DNA of 64,000 bases from Nautilus pompilius (Eukaryota; Mollusca; Cephalopoda; Nautilida; Nautilidae), in NCBI GenBank assembly GCA_018389105.1, contig JACATO010002145.1, positions 558,001 through 622,000 on the forward strand, written 5' to 3'. This document shows, in pieces, positions 12,234 to 24,671 of the stretch. The notes below the pieces were generated by a model, which was given only the letters and a program-made list of their open reading frames with translations, searched no databases and had not been told where the DNA came from. Position 1 is the stretch's first letter, and each line of letters begins with the position of its first letter. Position numbers and translations under genes: made by a program.

Positions 12234-13950
12234 GCCTAAATTAAAAAGCATTTTCAACCGCCAACTGATTTTTTTTCCATTTAAGTACGACCATTTAATA
12301 GATGCGTATTGCAGATTAAAATTTCGCATGTTTAACATAGCACAGTTGTAAATGACGGACTTTCTCTTCGTTTAAGCCCCGAGTGGATGGTCCTCGAACG
12401 GGCAGACGTTGTGACCCGAGGACTCGACAGAAACTCTTCTTCTGACCACTTACTGTTGTTGTTGTTTGTTTTTTTACACCATTAGATGATGGTGCGAAGA
12501 AGACGCAAAAGAAAATATGAAATAATAAACGGTACAGCAACTATGAACACGCTCACAGCCGTTAACAAAAATCTGACATTCTGGAATAATTACCGACTAC
12601 ATTTTACCTTTTAAATCGGCTCAGAAATATCTGTTGTTTTGTGTTTTTCGTTTCGTAACTTTATGAAATTTTTAGAAGGTTAAAATCTGGCCCAAGCCGG
12701 AAGACCGGTGCACGCGCTGATTTTCAGAAAACGAGAAACAGTTATGGGAAAGAAATAAGGAAGGATACCAACCCGCGGCTTGGAATTCTACTACCTTCCT
12801 CACAAACGTTTGGTCCAAAAAGGTGGAGGGAGGGACCACATCTCCATCCACGACCGGACGTCTGTCGGTTCGTCCACGTCGTTATCAGTTTGTTCGATAT
12901 TTGGGTGAAAACCAGACACAGCGGACGATGATGATGACGACCGACGACGATAACAGGCAGCAGGCGTGGAGCTGTGGAGGACGAGACTCTGTGACTTAAA
13001 ATGTCAAGCGGTCATTACCGACAGTCATTATCAGTAGTCGAGTTCATACGGGATGGGGAGAAGAGAAAGGTAGCTGCTGGCATTAATGTTTTTAGGTTAG
13101 ATTACAGCTGAATTATTAAAATGCTGCGGTTTGACATGATGTCTTGTATTTCCGGCTTGTTTCATTTGGTTGAGAAAGAAGAAATATTATATATAATATA
13201 TATTTATATATTCGCAACGAATTAATGTATTAATGCGGACATTATAATTTCGATTGTAAAAATACGAAGACGATTTGACTTTTATTGATTACCAGAATGA
13301 CTGATATCAATAAAATCGGCTCACGGTTTAAAGGTAATTAGAATCAAGACTAAAGGTAAAATCTACCGAGCTTATTTTTTAAATTAACCAATTAACTGAT
13401 TTTATCGTATATTAATTTATTTTTCTTATTAATTAAGATTATTAGCTTCGAGTTTCATTACTCCAGCAAACTTCATTCGGTTGTGGGAGGGTTTAACCGC
13501 TCGCGTGGTTTGATCCCTTCAGTTATCTACAAAGGCTTAGCGCACCTGCTTTCACTCGAGATACCTCGCCGTGTCAGTGAGTCTTTCCTGCCGAAGTCGC
13601 CACCAAATTACCTCAGCAAAGCTGGTGCCGACTTCTCGAACGTGAGACCGCATTACCGAAAAACAAAGAATCTCTGTAGAGTTCAACCTGAAAACAGCAG
13701 CTACCTCGATCTGAGGAAATCAGAATCAACAAACGTGAGGAGAGATGGATCTAAAGGTACCAGGGTAAAAACTGTTGTACCTTGTCTCAGAGAATGTCCA
13801 AAATACACTCAGGGCAGAGGTCAGCTGTGACGAGATGCTCTTTAAAAGCATTAAACCAACGATACAGTACTGAGCGAGCTGTGAACAGGCGATGGTCGTC
13901 AGGAGATCGCTGGATCCACTCCTCGGAAACGGTGCTAATGCCGTCGTGAT
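12234..13950. other. Gene-free stretch
   Basis: No credible exon on either strand. There are trinucleotide GAC/GAT-rich patches near 12920-12960, an A/T-rich patch with TATATAA repeats at 13180-13215, and a SINE-like fragment (GTGGTTTGATCCC) near 13504. A 115-codon open frame at 13483-13830 lacks family similarity and splice context. Confidence 0.4.
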
Positions 13951-13951
13951 T

Positions 13952-13996
13952 GTGCGGTAATGGTCGCCAAGCAAGGAACTTATCAAAAGAGTCTCT
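13952..13996 (+). repeat. Dispersed repeat core, copy 1
   Basis: The segment with core GGTAATGGTCGCCAAGCAA, followed by GGAACTTATCAAAAGAGTCTC, recurs almost exactly on the opposite strand at 24999-25041. In both places it directly abuts a pyrimidine-rich (CT) tandem array. Confidence 0.75.
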
Positions 13997-14004
13997 CACT
14001 CTCT

Positions 14005-14290
14005 CTGTATACTGACGTCCTCTCTCTCTCTTTGAATACTGACGTCATCTCTCTCTATGTATACTAACGTCCTCTCTCTCTCTCTTTGAATACTGACGTC
14101 ATCTCTCTCTATGTATACTAACGTCCTCTCTCTCTCTCTTTGAATACTGACGTCATCTCTCTCTCTCTTTTTTGTATACTGACGTCATCTCTCTATGTAT
14201 ACTGACATCTTCTCTTTCTCTTTGTATACTGACGTCATCTCTCTATGTATACTGACATCTTCTCTTTCTCTTTGTATACTGACGCCGCCC
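14005..14290 (+). repeat. Pyrimidine-rich minisatellite carrying CRE octamers
   Basis: The repeats have the form (CT)n TTGAATAC TGACGTCA T(CT)n ATGTATACTAACGTC. Exact TGACGTCA octamers, the ATF/CREB consensus, occur at 14040-14047, 14094-14101, 14148-14155, 14180-14187 and 14230-14237. Near-misses (TGACGTCC, TAACGTCC, TGACATCT) lie between them. The array ends in a C-run and (CT)n at 14285-14318. Confidence 0.85.
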
Positions 14291-14318
14291 CCCCCCCCTC
14301 TCTCTCTCTCTCTCTCAG

Positions 14319-15601
14319 AAGCAGGTAGTTCTGTCCGAACGGGATATAATCTTTGATGCTTGTGCAAATGATAATTCTGAACCGGGCTGTTGGCTAGTAT
14401 TGCAGGTACATGAAATTTCGGGCCGCTGTGAATCTTCCCGGCAAGTGACTTAAAAACGAAGCGGAGATCTACAGACCAGGTAAAAGTTTACAGTTTAACC
14501 ACGCCTCTTCACTTCCAACTTCTCTGGTGTTTATAATTTAATTATAAGATTTAATATTACAGTTAGCTTAATATTCAGTACAGCTTGTGTTTTTTTTATG
14601 GCAGCAAGATTTGGCGATTTTCCAATAACTATCTACTTAATTCTATGTGCGTCACTTGGATTAGCGTAATCCAGGATCGTTTTGCGCTCTTCAATCTGCT
14701 TACGAGCTAAACTCTTGAAAGGGAAGGTTTTCCATTGTCATCTCGTTTCGTAGAAGGTCTGGATTAAGCCCATACTTTGCAACGATAGCTTCAAACTTGA
14801 CCTGAAATCCAGCAATAGCACCACCATCTCCAGAGAGTTCTCATCACCTGAATGGTAAACTGCCTGATTCCGCGACGTAATTTGAATTTTCATAGCTGTT
14901 TAGAACTTCCGGGTGCGCCTCAGTTAGATATGGAACGCACAAAATCGATCCAGATATTGAACCCCGCCCAAGTGGATGTCGTCTAATCTGTCATCAGTTG
15001 CCGTTATCCTGATGTAAGAACCTTGTTTCCTTCGGTTTATTCGAGTTCATCCACGACTGACTTCGCCTTTTGCTTCTCTCCAGACTTCACGCCGTTCGCT
15101 CGACAATTACTCCGTCGGCTGCCGTGTAAAGCCCAAGGAAGGGTGGTGACACTCAGCCTGGAGTGCGTGCAAATATGACGAGCTGGGCTGAGGGAAGATA
15201 AGAGCGTCGGCGGTGACCTCCCCTTTGAATTGTGGCACGTTAGAGAGCGAAGAGCGCGTGTGACGACTGGTTGTTTGCGTTTGCCCAACAGAGGTGTTTG
15301 GTAAATCGAGGCTCTGTTGTGCATACAAAACAATTTCTAAATCACGTAAATGTTTATTTTCTTTTCCTTCTTAACTAGTTTTTGACAACACTAAACCTTT
15401 ACACAAATTCTCTGAGTAATCAAAATGTTAACAGGACGATAAATAGTAAGTTTCAGTTTCTTTGGTTCGTTGGTTTCTTGGTACAAAATAAGGAGAGAAG
15501 TCAGGGTGGGAAATGTTGTGGCATATTCCGAGAAAACTACTTATGAGGTCGGCACAGAAGACAGTCAGTCGTACGCCACGCGACGAAGAGACGCTGCGAC
15601 G
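14319..15601. other. Gene-free stretch downstream of the coiled-coil gene
   Basis: Presumed 3' flank and 3' UTR of the minus-strand gene ending at 15602. Open frames on the minus strand at 15037-15333 have no recognisable similarity. Confidence 0.4.
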
Positions 15602-18600
15602 TCAGTTGCGTCGTGGAATGACAGGCTTGGGAAGCTTGCTTTTACCTCTGGTTTTCTGTACAGCTTCCATTCTTATCACGTCCCGACACAACGGCCTGCC
15701 TTGATCACATGATTCCCCGCGACCCTGGCTTCCCGGCTCGTGCTGCTCCCACCGATGACGTATCACAGAAATCCTTGGTTCATCTAAAACCTGACGCGGA
15801 CTTCCAGGTGGACTGATTTCGTGTCTCGAACTCTTCACCTGGAATTCATCTTGCTGGTATCCTTCCTGGAACTCTCTGTTAACTGCGGACAACGGCCACT
15901 GGTCGCGCTCATCTCTCGCGGAGCTAATATGCTCGTTCGCTTTGAAAAGGGCGAGTTCCTTCTCCAGTTTTCGCTTTTCGTCTTTCTTTTCCTGCAAGAG
16001 CTGTTCCGTCTTCTCAATCATGTCCTGCACGTGTTTAGCAAACCTGATAAAGTTTGGTCTGACCTCCATTTCGATGTCGTAATCGTCCTGGAGTAAAGCG
16101 AACACGTAGTCCAGCAACCGAGTGTCATTATAGCAATCCAGCACTTTCCCGTCCAGGTCTTTGAGTTTACTTTTCAGCCGGAAGTATTCCGCCGTTTGCT
16201 TCCTGGCGTGGGCCACTCTACTCACCGCCAGGCGGCGTTCCGAAAGAGTTTCGCGGTATTTTTGTTTCGCACCTCTCTTCATTTCCTTGATGTTTTCACA
16301 GTCAACTTCCAGGGAGACAAACCTGGATTCTTTTGACTCGAGGCGCCGTGACTCGGCACAGTACTGCTGGACTACCCGCCTCTCCTGTTCTATTTGCTCA
16401 GCGAGTGAAGTAATTCTCTCTTCCAGTTGCCTCCTTTTGTTGTCTTGCGGATTGGCACAGTTCGCAGGGAAGTCTTTGAAGATTTTATTGGCCTGGATCC
16501 ACCATGTTTTGGCCAACTCTAGCGAGCGCAATGATTTCATAAGGATGTCCGGAACCAAATATAGAATCAACTCGAAGTTTGTCTTCTCCCTCAGATCGTC
16601 CATCTCGTCCTGGTGCTTCCGTTCATAATCGGCAATATCAAGGATTTCAGCCTCCTCTAGGAGTCTTCCCCATTTCCTATTTGTATCATCTAAACTGATG
16701 ACAGCTTCTGACAGTTTATCTGTTTCAATCAAAAGGTTTTTGTTGACGGATATTTCAATGGCGTCACTTCTACTTTTGGCCTCACTGGGGAGACTGGACT
16801 GATAGCCGTCAGGTTCCGCACTTCCATAAGGTAAATCGTCCTCCGTATATATGGCGGGGTTGTAAAAGTACTGATAGAGATACTTATAAATCCGCTCGTC
16901 GAAATACTGTTTAAGCTTTCTGAGGTAGTTCAGATCTTTGTAGAAAGTTGAGAAGTACACGTCAACATCTTCCAGTTCTTCCTCGGAGAATCTGCTGCGT
17001 TCGGTATCTTTTAGTGAGAAGATGAGCACCTTAAGTTTTACAATGGAATTTATCTCCGCCGTGTTGTACTGCGTGCGAGCGATGCGACCTCTGCTATAAA
17101 AAGGAATGTCTCCGACGATGTACATCAACATCCGGTACAATTCCTCCCCCAAGTACTTGGCCAGAGCAGCGTCGGCAAGTTTTTGAAACGCCATCAGTTG
17201 TTTGTAAAAATTGTTGTGCAGCTCCATCTGCGTTGCATTCGCCAGCACATGATCGCATGTCTAAAAAAGAGAGAGAGAGAAACACCAAGTGACTGTTTAA
17301 TTGATCAAGGAAAGGAAATACTTCTACATAGCTAAAGGGGGAACCCGATCTCTGTTGTCTTCCCCCTGCCGGAAGCTATTGAAACGAAAGACACATCTTG
17401 CAGATTTATTTCAGGGTCGCTTCTCGCCACAGCGACGACTTCGCGTCCCCGTCTGACCGGTAGTAATCTGGAATACTTAGTAACTTCAAGCCAATAATGC
17501 ACCAAAGACCAAACCGCTCGCGGGCATATTTCTCTCAACAGACCGCTGCCGATGCTTTGGAGAACGGTCCGACGAGCAGCAGCCAATTGAAACCATATTT
17601 CACCGCTAGGCGAATAAAAGAAGATTCCGCCCTGCTCGGTGAGGTGTTTGTTCTCCATTTAAAACATTACTATTTTTCTTTTGGTTTTATCCAAGCAGAG
17701 TTGAGAAGACGACAATGAGGCGTCCGATCAAGCGAGATCGCCCAGCGCTCGCTAGTAACTGGATTTATTAAGTACAGGTTCGTTCGCGGAGTCTCTGCTG
17801 AGGGGTTTCCTGGTCGCCTGTAGTTAATTTAGGGCGACGGGAAACCCGATGGCGGTCGGTCCATCGGATTTCGAATGATGTAGATTTCGTCGTCCGCAGG
17901 ATTCCTCTCCCAACCCGTCCCACATACATCATCACACAGAAACGATCGAAGCCGAAATCGCATTATCGATTCGGAGAAGGGGAAAACAAGCACTGAGTGT
18001 AGATGCCGGGGCTCGGCTTAGGGCAGAGTTATCGTGTCGGCACAGATGTTCACGACGCGATACCAGCCGGGTGAAGCCGATGACTTTATCGCAAATCTAA
18101 CAACAATAACGATGATAGCAATAAACAAAAGAACGGCGTATAGACTGGGACTTCATTCATTTGTGGTGCAGACAATACTGTATAACGAGAAAGAAGTTAC
18201 GAACGAGGAAGACCTAAAAACGCTAAAGAATTTGCTTCCGTCAGTCAGCGATTGGCGTCTTAGGTAACCTATGGCGCTGGGTTTTAGATACTGAATTTGA
18301 TATCTGTGTTGTTGTTGGTTTTTTTGTTTGTTTCTTTGTTTCCGTCAAAAAGAGAAACGGGTTGAATTACACGCCATCGAAATGTAGAGTGCGGAGAACC
18401 AAAAGGCTTTTAGATATTGTGCAGGTACCGAAACCCTGAATAATCCTAAAGCTTATTTTTAGAATATATTTAGTAAACTAGACCCTCAGCCTGGAGAAGA
18501 ATGGGCTCCGCCAGGTCGTAAAATGCCCTCCTACGCACACTTCCCGACGGTGCCCCAACGACCTACCTACGAGTTATGGGGCAAGTGGAGTCTACTAGAG

Positions 18601-21600
18601 CAGCCAGCTTATTTCTCCTACCACCTCGAAGTTCGCCTGCCGGCGTTAATAATATGTGAAACGTCTGCCCACGTATACCGTCTCCTGGGACAGTTAGCGT
18701 TAACAGCAACAGCAAGCCGGCCCGGTGGGGCAGGTGGTAGCGGGTTAGCTCCGTAAGGGGACCGTTGCTCCTGTACCGGGTTCGATCCCAGGCTGGGGTC
18801 GGAGGAGAGTTGTCGCTGATGATCGCCATAGCGTGAAACAGCTGTACGACATCTCCTTGGTGTCCGACGTGAGAGAGATCTCCCGGGTCCTTGGGGCCCA
18901 CGGTGTCGGGGGACCGGGCCGTTTGTCGGCTCGACGAACATCTCTCAGTAACGAGGAGGACTCGACAGAGAACAGGCCACTTATCTTTACGGGATGCGAT
19001 GCCATTGAAAGAACCTCGTTCGGAAGTCCAAACTCGCTCAACAACAACAGCAACAGCAAGACCGCGGAGCACGTGACGGAAGACTGCCCGAGTTTGCACC
19101 ACCAACCTCGTGATGATGGCCCTCCAGATATGATAGCAACCAACCCAGCAGCAGCAGCCATCGCGATCTGGGAGGAGAAGTGGAAGAGGTGGGGGGCGAG
19201 ACGTCCCCGAGATCTCCCAACCGGGTGGACCGGGCCGCTTGTCGGCTCGACGAACGTCTCTCAATCACGAGTTCGGAAGTCCAACTCCAACTCGCTCAAC
19301 AACAACAACAGCAGTCGGAATATTCGTCAGTCACCCTTATAAAACGGGTTGTTGTTGTTGTTTTTTTTTTAAGTTTACACGATTTATCGTCCTTTGTTCT
19401 AGAAGCTACCGCTCGGGTACAGTTCTACGGACTGAAATGCATCCTTTGTCCCGAGCAAAACTAAATCGCTGGCTAGAGGAATAATAAAGTTCGCTTGATG
19501 TCGTTCGTCCGGACCTGACGACGATGTTGTTGTTTATGAACAGGCCCTTTAAAAAGAGAAACTCAATCACGCCTTCGTTAATCTAGCGCTGGCATTTCGG
19601 ACGTGAGTAATATTAAAGCCACGACCGAAAGGGCGTCACTGAATGCCTTTGTTATTAGCAGTCGCTTGGCTTTTTCATTCAGTGAATGTCAAGAAAATTA
19701 ATAAACTGTCGATGCCAAAAATGTCTCTGCTTCAAGTTGCGCTGGCAGCGGGAAAAGAAGAAAGAAAAACGTACATGGCGGACGAAGCGACGCGCTGTTT
19801 ATGTGGTGGCGAGGGGTAACCGAAAACAAGTATTGTTGTCGTTAAAAATTTAATCTGTTTTAGATTGATTCGCGCTAATTAGTTAAAATAGCTCGTGTTA
19901 GTGTCTGAGTGTATATATCCTAATCTTGGCACTGCGTTTTTGACGTTTACAACCGCAAACAAAGGGGCATAATAGCAGCACGAGCACATGGCAGTAGCTT
20001 TGTCTGCTGATTTTGATCAAAGACCAGTGAAAATGTTTGAGTAAAGGTTAACACCCTATATTAGATCCTACGGTTGCCTCGGTCACGAAGATCTAGGGAA
20101 ATGCCAGTAAAGCAACCTTAGTTCACCACTCGCGCTCTGATATCAGATCGCCCATCGCAAGAGTTCGGGTTTGGTCCCTGTCTCCTCTTCACTGGGGTGT
20201 TGGGGAAGCTGTGTAGTGTTAAATACAGGTTGTTTTTGTTTTTTTAAATGAGAACTAATGTCCAAAAAAGACAGCTGAGCGGAATCAGCAAAGATGGCGA
20301 CCAAATGACCCTTAGTGAAATAAATCTAATTAAAAGACGTTACACCGTATCGGGGGTTGAAATCAATGTTTGCTGAACGGCTGAGAGACGTGCGGACTGA
20401 AGATAAGTTGGGTGTCCGCAGACGTGTGCAGTTAGTTATGGCCAACCTCACCTTCAAGCCGATAAATGTGAATTTAGCAAACTCGCAACATGGAATCTAG
20501 TATATCGGTAGATTTGAGAGATTTCTCCTTCTCAGAGAACATTGGGATAGCGTAAGCAAACTTTTGGTACCTGGGCAAGGCGCAGAATACAAAACAAACC
20601 AACGGGAGAATGAGGCTAGTGGCATCTTCGCTACAGACTTGTGCGCCTAAAGTTACAGAGAGCTGTGACTGAGCCCCTACACGACGAGAGAGACAGATAT
20701 AGATTAGTAACTAATATCAGAAATTGCAAATGAATCCGAGCCTTAAGCTTGAAAAAATTGTAATAACTGAGCACCAAAATAAGGCTTATTATATATACTG
20801 GAAAATTCCATTATAAAATGTTCCTAGTCCAGTTGAACCATTAATGGGACAAAGCCTAGGCAGAAAGTTTCTGCAGCATTCAAAAGCTATTGATGCTATC
20901 ACAGATGGACATCGCTTCTCCGACAAAAAAGAAGCAGCAACATGCTCAAAATTCCAATCACTGCACGATATATTATTTGCATATGTGCATGGCTGAAGAA
21001 TCTCAACAGAAGAGAGATTGGGGGCAGACAGAAAGTCATTTTTTAGACAGTTTAGACGACAACGCGACAGTCGTGCACCACAGAGACATCACCTGCAGAA
21101 ATTGAAAGCAGATGTCCAAAGTAGTCCACCACAAGCGGCATTTATTCAGACACTCATAGACAAATCTATTGATTACCAGATACACATAACTGTGACTGAA
21201 GAACTTCGTAACAACCGATACTGCTTGCTATCTGTCGTGAATAGAGATTGTAACTAATTAATAATGACTGTCTAAAATCCATAGCTAATCTTAAAATTAA
21301 TACAAGTATTTTAAAACATACACTTAATTGGTAACACGGTTATTGCTTACCACAGTCTATTAACGAGTTAATGCATTTGTAATTCACTAACCCAAGATGT
21401 GGAGATAGATGTAGTGTTTGATAGCTATGTATGAAAGGTCGGAGAGTAGCGTCCCAGGAGACGACAGGTGAAAAGAACCACTCGAGATGGCGGCGACCAC
21501 CAGGTGTGCACTCACCATTTGTAAATATAAATCTAGTTAAGTGCCGCTATACCAAAAATCCTGCGAAGAACTCTCCAGTTAAAGCACGTTTTAAATATTC

Positions 21601-24090
21601 AGTCGGTTAGCGTAAGATGCTATTGCATTTTGCTTCATGCATTTTCCGGCCATGGTTTCGCTCGCGTAATGTCAGTCTTCGCCATCACCACTGACTGTTC
21701 TTCCTACTTGGCTAGAATCGCTGCCGCGACTCCTGATATGGTAATTAGGAAACCACAATTAATGAAAGGATGACCTTGTTTGTTTTTGCAGAGTATTTTC
21801 CTCCCCCCCCCTCCGTTTACCTTGCCTACGCGCAGACGCCGGAACAAAACCCATAGTAACCATTTTAATTATATTTATCCTTTTGTTGTTGTTGTTTGTT
21901 TCAGTTCCCCAGATAAACTGTAATAATCTGAAGGGCCCCCCCCCACCACCTCTCTCCGTGTTTGTTGGTAGTTCTACACAGAAACCCAGACTGGAGCACG
22001 CGCTCGTCGCCTGTTTTCCAATCAGCAAATGTAGCTTCGCCATCCTGCGCTCAGAGCTACTCTTCCGTGGTTGGAAGAGAACTGCCCAGCATCTGGTTCT
22101 ACACAGTTCGGCGACCTTCCACGAATGATCTCCGGCGATCAGAGAGGAGCCACGATTTCCGCGATCGTCTCGTCGGAAACTCTCGCGCGCGTGAGTACGC
22201 GAGATCCCGGCCCGACGTGGCACCAGACCGAGATGGCGGTGAATAACTATACGCAGTCACGTTTTCGTACCCGGTGCTTGTGACGGTGGTAGGTAATTCG
22301 GATGGGTGAACCATGAACGGAGTTACAGCAGCTTCTTGATCGGACAAAAGATGGCGAGATATCATTTTTTTTAAATTTATTTATTTATTTTGCGTTTTTA
22401 TGGTCATGAGGGTGAGGTCTCACTTCGTTCAGGCGGCCAGTTACCGTCCATTAACTGTAACAACAATAATAAAATACACCGCAAACATAAACAGAAGGGG
22501 GGGAAGGTATATCGGAAGCATTTTGCGGAAAGTTAAAATTGTTTACCGTTTTCTAGCCATAAAGATAGCTTATCTTTTTTTTCTCTCTCTCTCTCTTCCC
22601 TCGGCTGTTCAGTTTTATCTTTTGCTGCTGCAGATACAACCTTGTTACCATGGTGGCTCAGCGCCTCGAAGTTCACCTAGAATATACCAGCTGCCTTCTT
22701 TGGGAGAAAATTCTGTGCTTGTGCAGGTTTACCGCCAGATGCTGCAGCAATTAGCCAGTCAGTTCACCTGTCAGTGATTGATGTAATGACAGCGGCTATA
22801 GCTCTTTCTACGAGTTCTCTTGATGAACGGTGACAGAAGACAACATCGCACTTCATCTTAAGTTTAGATCGCAGCTCCCGGAACCGTAAGGCAAAATGGG
22901 TTTAAGGTTAATTGAAAAGTACCATAATGATCCCTACAGGGGCTCCCCCTCCTATTAGTTTAAGAAAATGCCTGTTGGCGCGATTACTTTATAAACTCTA
23001 TTCAAATAGAATGATACTTCCTCGCATCAGGCCTCCGGATGGTTTAGCTAAGTTGCGCGCTAACTGCCGGTAACAGAAGTGGGGGTTCTGGTGTTGTTGT
23101 TACTTACCGGAAACTGCGACGATTTAAAAAAAAAAAAAAAAAATCTTTCCCCCTTTTTTTGAAATGTCTATGAAATAAACTCGGACCACACGGCATGTTT
23201 AATCTCTCTGGGTACTTCATTTGTCGAAAACTAGAAAGTAAATGGAGTTTTCGTTCGATGTCTTTGTCATCCCGATTTAACAACTTAAGGAGTTTACCGC
23301 GATCGTTTGGCCTAGAAACCGGAAATGGACGGGTTCATGACTAAGTTTCCGTTCCAATGATTTATGAATTCTTTTTTTTTTTTTAATGTTATTTCTGGGC
23401 CTGAACATAGCATTTTAACTCTTTTTAAAAAAAAAAAATAAACAGATTACTATACCAGGATGAAAATTTTGAAAAAAAAATACAATTACGGTTTCTTCGG
23501 CGCGGAACAGAGAGATTAAAGACGGATGCGGAGAGTTCTAGAGTCGACGACGTACGAAGCGATTGCCCCTTTTCTTCCTTGACGACAGACATGTGGCGCG
23601 CGGAACAGCGGGGGCTTATAAGACGAGTGTTCAAAGAGTTAACACACCCCCCCCCCGACTCAAGAGCAGATCCCTGTGGTCAGACTTGCGGGTAGAAATT
23701 TAAGGTCCCCGATCTGTAACCGCGAAAGTTAAAACTAAATCGAGTCTTTGATTAGAGATCGGTTCGAGTTTCTCTTTGTTGCTGCTGCTGCTGCTGCTTC
23801 AAGAATGGAAAAGGGATTTCCTTTTGTTATTTACTAATAAACCGACGCTAATATTATTATTTTTTTTTAATGCGCACACTCCAATGACTAGAAAGAACTA
23901 GGATTGAGATTCTCTCTCCCTCCCTCCCTCTCGACCTGCGCGATATTAAAATGCTATAAGCCGCTATTAAAGCGCATCTGTCCTTTCCTTCCCTATTTTC
24001 CGAGTGAACCCGAAAAAACAGATCGTTACTCACGTGACGCTGTTGCCACAGACTTTCCTCTAATTCACTCAACGCGTACAGCTTGGACAT
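15602..24090 (-). CDS. Coiled-coil protein of unknown family, 571 residues, two coding exons
   Basis: Exon 1 is 24034-24090 (19 codons, MSKLYALSELEESLWQQRH, strong donor CAC|GTGAGTAAC). Exon 2 is 15602-17260 (553 codons with stop), entered through a T-rich acceptor. Both are phase 0 and the join reads smoothly (WQQRH-TCDHVLANATQ). Residues about 1-170 are Tyr/Leu-rich and helical (FYKQLMAFQKLADAALAKYL, VYFSTFYKDLNYLRKLKQYF). Residues about 285-480 are long charged helices typical of coiled coil (RRQLEERITSLAEQIEQERR, EKTEQLLQEKKDEKRKLEKE). The tail is basic and Pro/Ser-rich (SPPGSPRQ, KSKLPKPVIPRRN). There is no signal peptide, membrane segment or enzyme motif. I do not recognise the family. 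Codons are CpG-rich, unlike the housekeeping genes to the right. Exon 2 alone is solid; the 6.8-kb link to exon 1 is inferred and other exons could lie between. Confidence 0.6.
17261..18700. other. Intron sequence of the coiled-coil gene model
   Basis: No supported exon. An open frame on the plus strand at 18034-18267 and one on the minus strand at 17332-17658 have no recognisable similarity. A module ending ATCTAACAACAATAACG near 18095 resembles the tail of the CAA-tailed SINE-like repeats. Confidence 0.35.
18720..19320 (+). mobile_element. tRNA-derived SINE-like module with an internal duplication and CAA-rich tails
   Basis: A near-perfect B-box (GGGTTCGATCCCA) lies at 18778-18790, preceded by a plausible A-box region (GGCAGGTGGTAGCGGG). 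Downstream, a block with GTCGGCTCGACGAAC and then TTCGGAAGTCCAACTC ending in CTCAACAACAACA occurs twice (about 18925-19060 and 19231-19320). The two copies differ in spacing. Overlapping open frames here on both strands come from this repeat. Confidence 0.5.
19350..24030. other. CpG-rich intronic/intergenic stretch, no gene seen
   Basis: No credible exon. Motifs of the type AAGATGGCG occur at about 20292, 21486 and 22348. Poly(A/T), poly(C) and CTG/GCT microsatellite patches are present (for example 23780-23800). A SINE-like B-box remnant lies near 20165. Open frames at 20890-21257 and 21759-22365 have no similarity I can name. Confidence 0.35.
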
Positions 24091-24170
24091 ATCCACCGAA
24101 CTCGTCAGCCAGTTGTGTCACGAACGCACAGAGCGACAAACGACAGTCAGACAGCGAGAGTCAACTTCCC

Positions 24171-24178
24171 TGACGTCA
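24171..24178. promoter_or_regulatory. Perfect CRE (TGACGTCA) between two divergent first exons
   Basis: The palindromic octamer lies 81 bp upstream of the ATG of the minus-strand coiled-coil gene and upstream of the plus-strand exon at 25160-25283. A strong plus-strand donor (ACG|GTAAGG, about 24261) follows, so a leader exon for the plus-strand gene could start just right of the CRE. Confidence 0.5.
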
Positions 24179-24671
24179 CGCGTTATCTACGTTTCTACAG
24201 CAACAGCATCTTTCCTGTATGGCTCGGCGGAATAGAGATTAAATGGGCTACGATAGTAACGGTAAGGGGTGGGGGGTGGGGAGAGACGTGTCGACCCCGC
24301 CCATCAACGCGATAACTAGCCAAATCCCTGATTCTTTACGGCTGATTTGTCAGCACAGTTTATGGGCCAAATAATAATAATAATAATTATTATAGTTAAT
24401 TAATGACAACACAGAGGTCCGCATCCCGTTCACTAACTGACCGACTGACGATGGGCAGGTACGCAGCAGTTGCCTCTTTGTAAATCGGTTTGTTTTGTTG
24501 TCGTTTCTTTTATCACACAAACGGTTGTGTGGAAACGGCAGGAGTGGCACTTCACTTTCACTTTCATAGAATCGAGTACAGTATACACATCCGCTCTGAT
24601 GCATTGCATTGGTTTTCCGTCTGAAATTTCCTGGCAATGAAAAAAACAATTTAATACACCAGTAACGACCA

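Noticed and set aside
13483-13830. 115-codon open frame, plus strand
   Set aside because: Begins in a SINE-like fragment; no similarity, no splice signals, and normal chance length in GC-richer DNA.
15821-16628. Open frames on the plus strand opposite the coiled-coil exon
   Set aside because: Antisense shadows of a long coding exon with no independent signals.
18563-19264. 233-codon open frame on the minus strand and several overlapping frames on both strands
   Set aside because: All lie over the duplicated SINE-like module. The frames conflict and show repeat-derived peptide copies.
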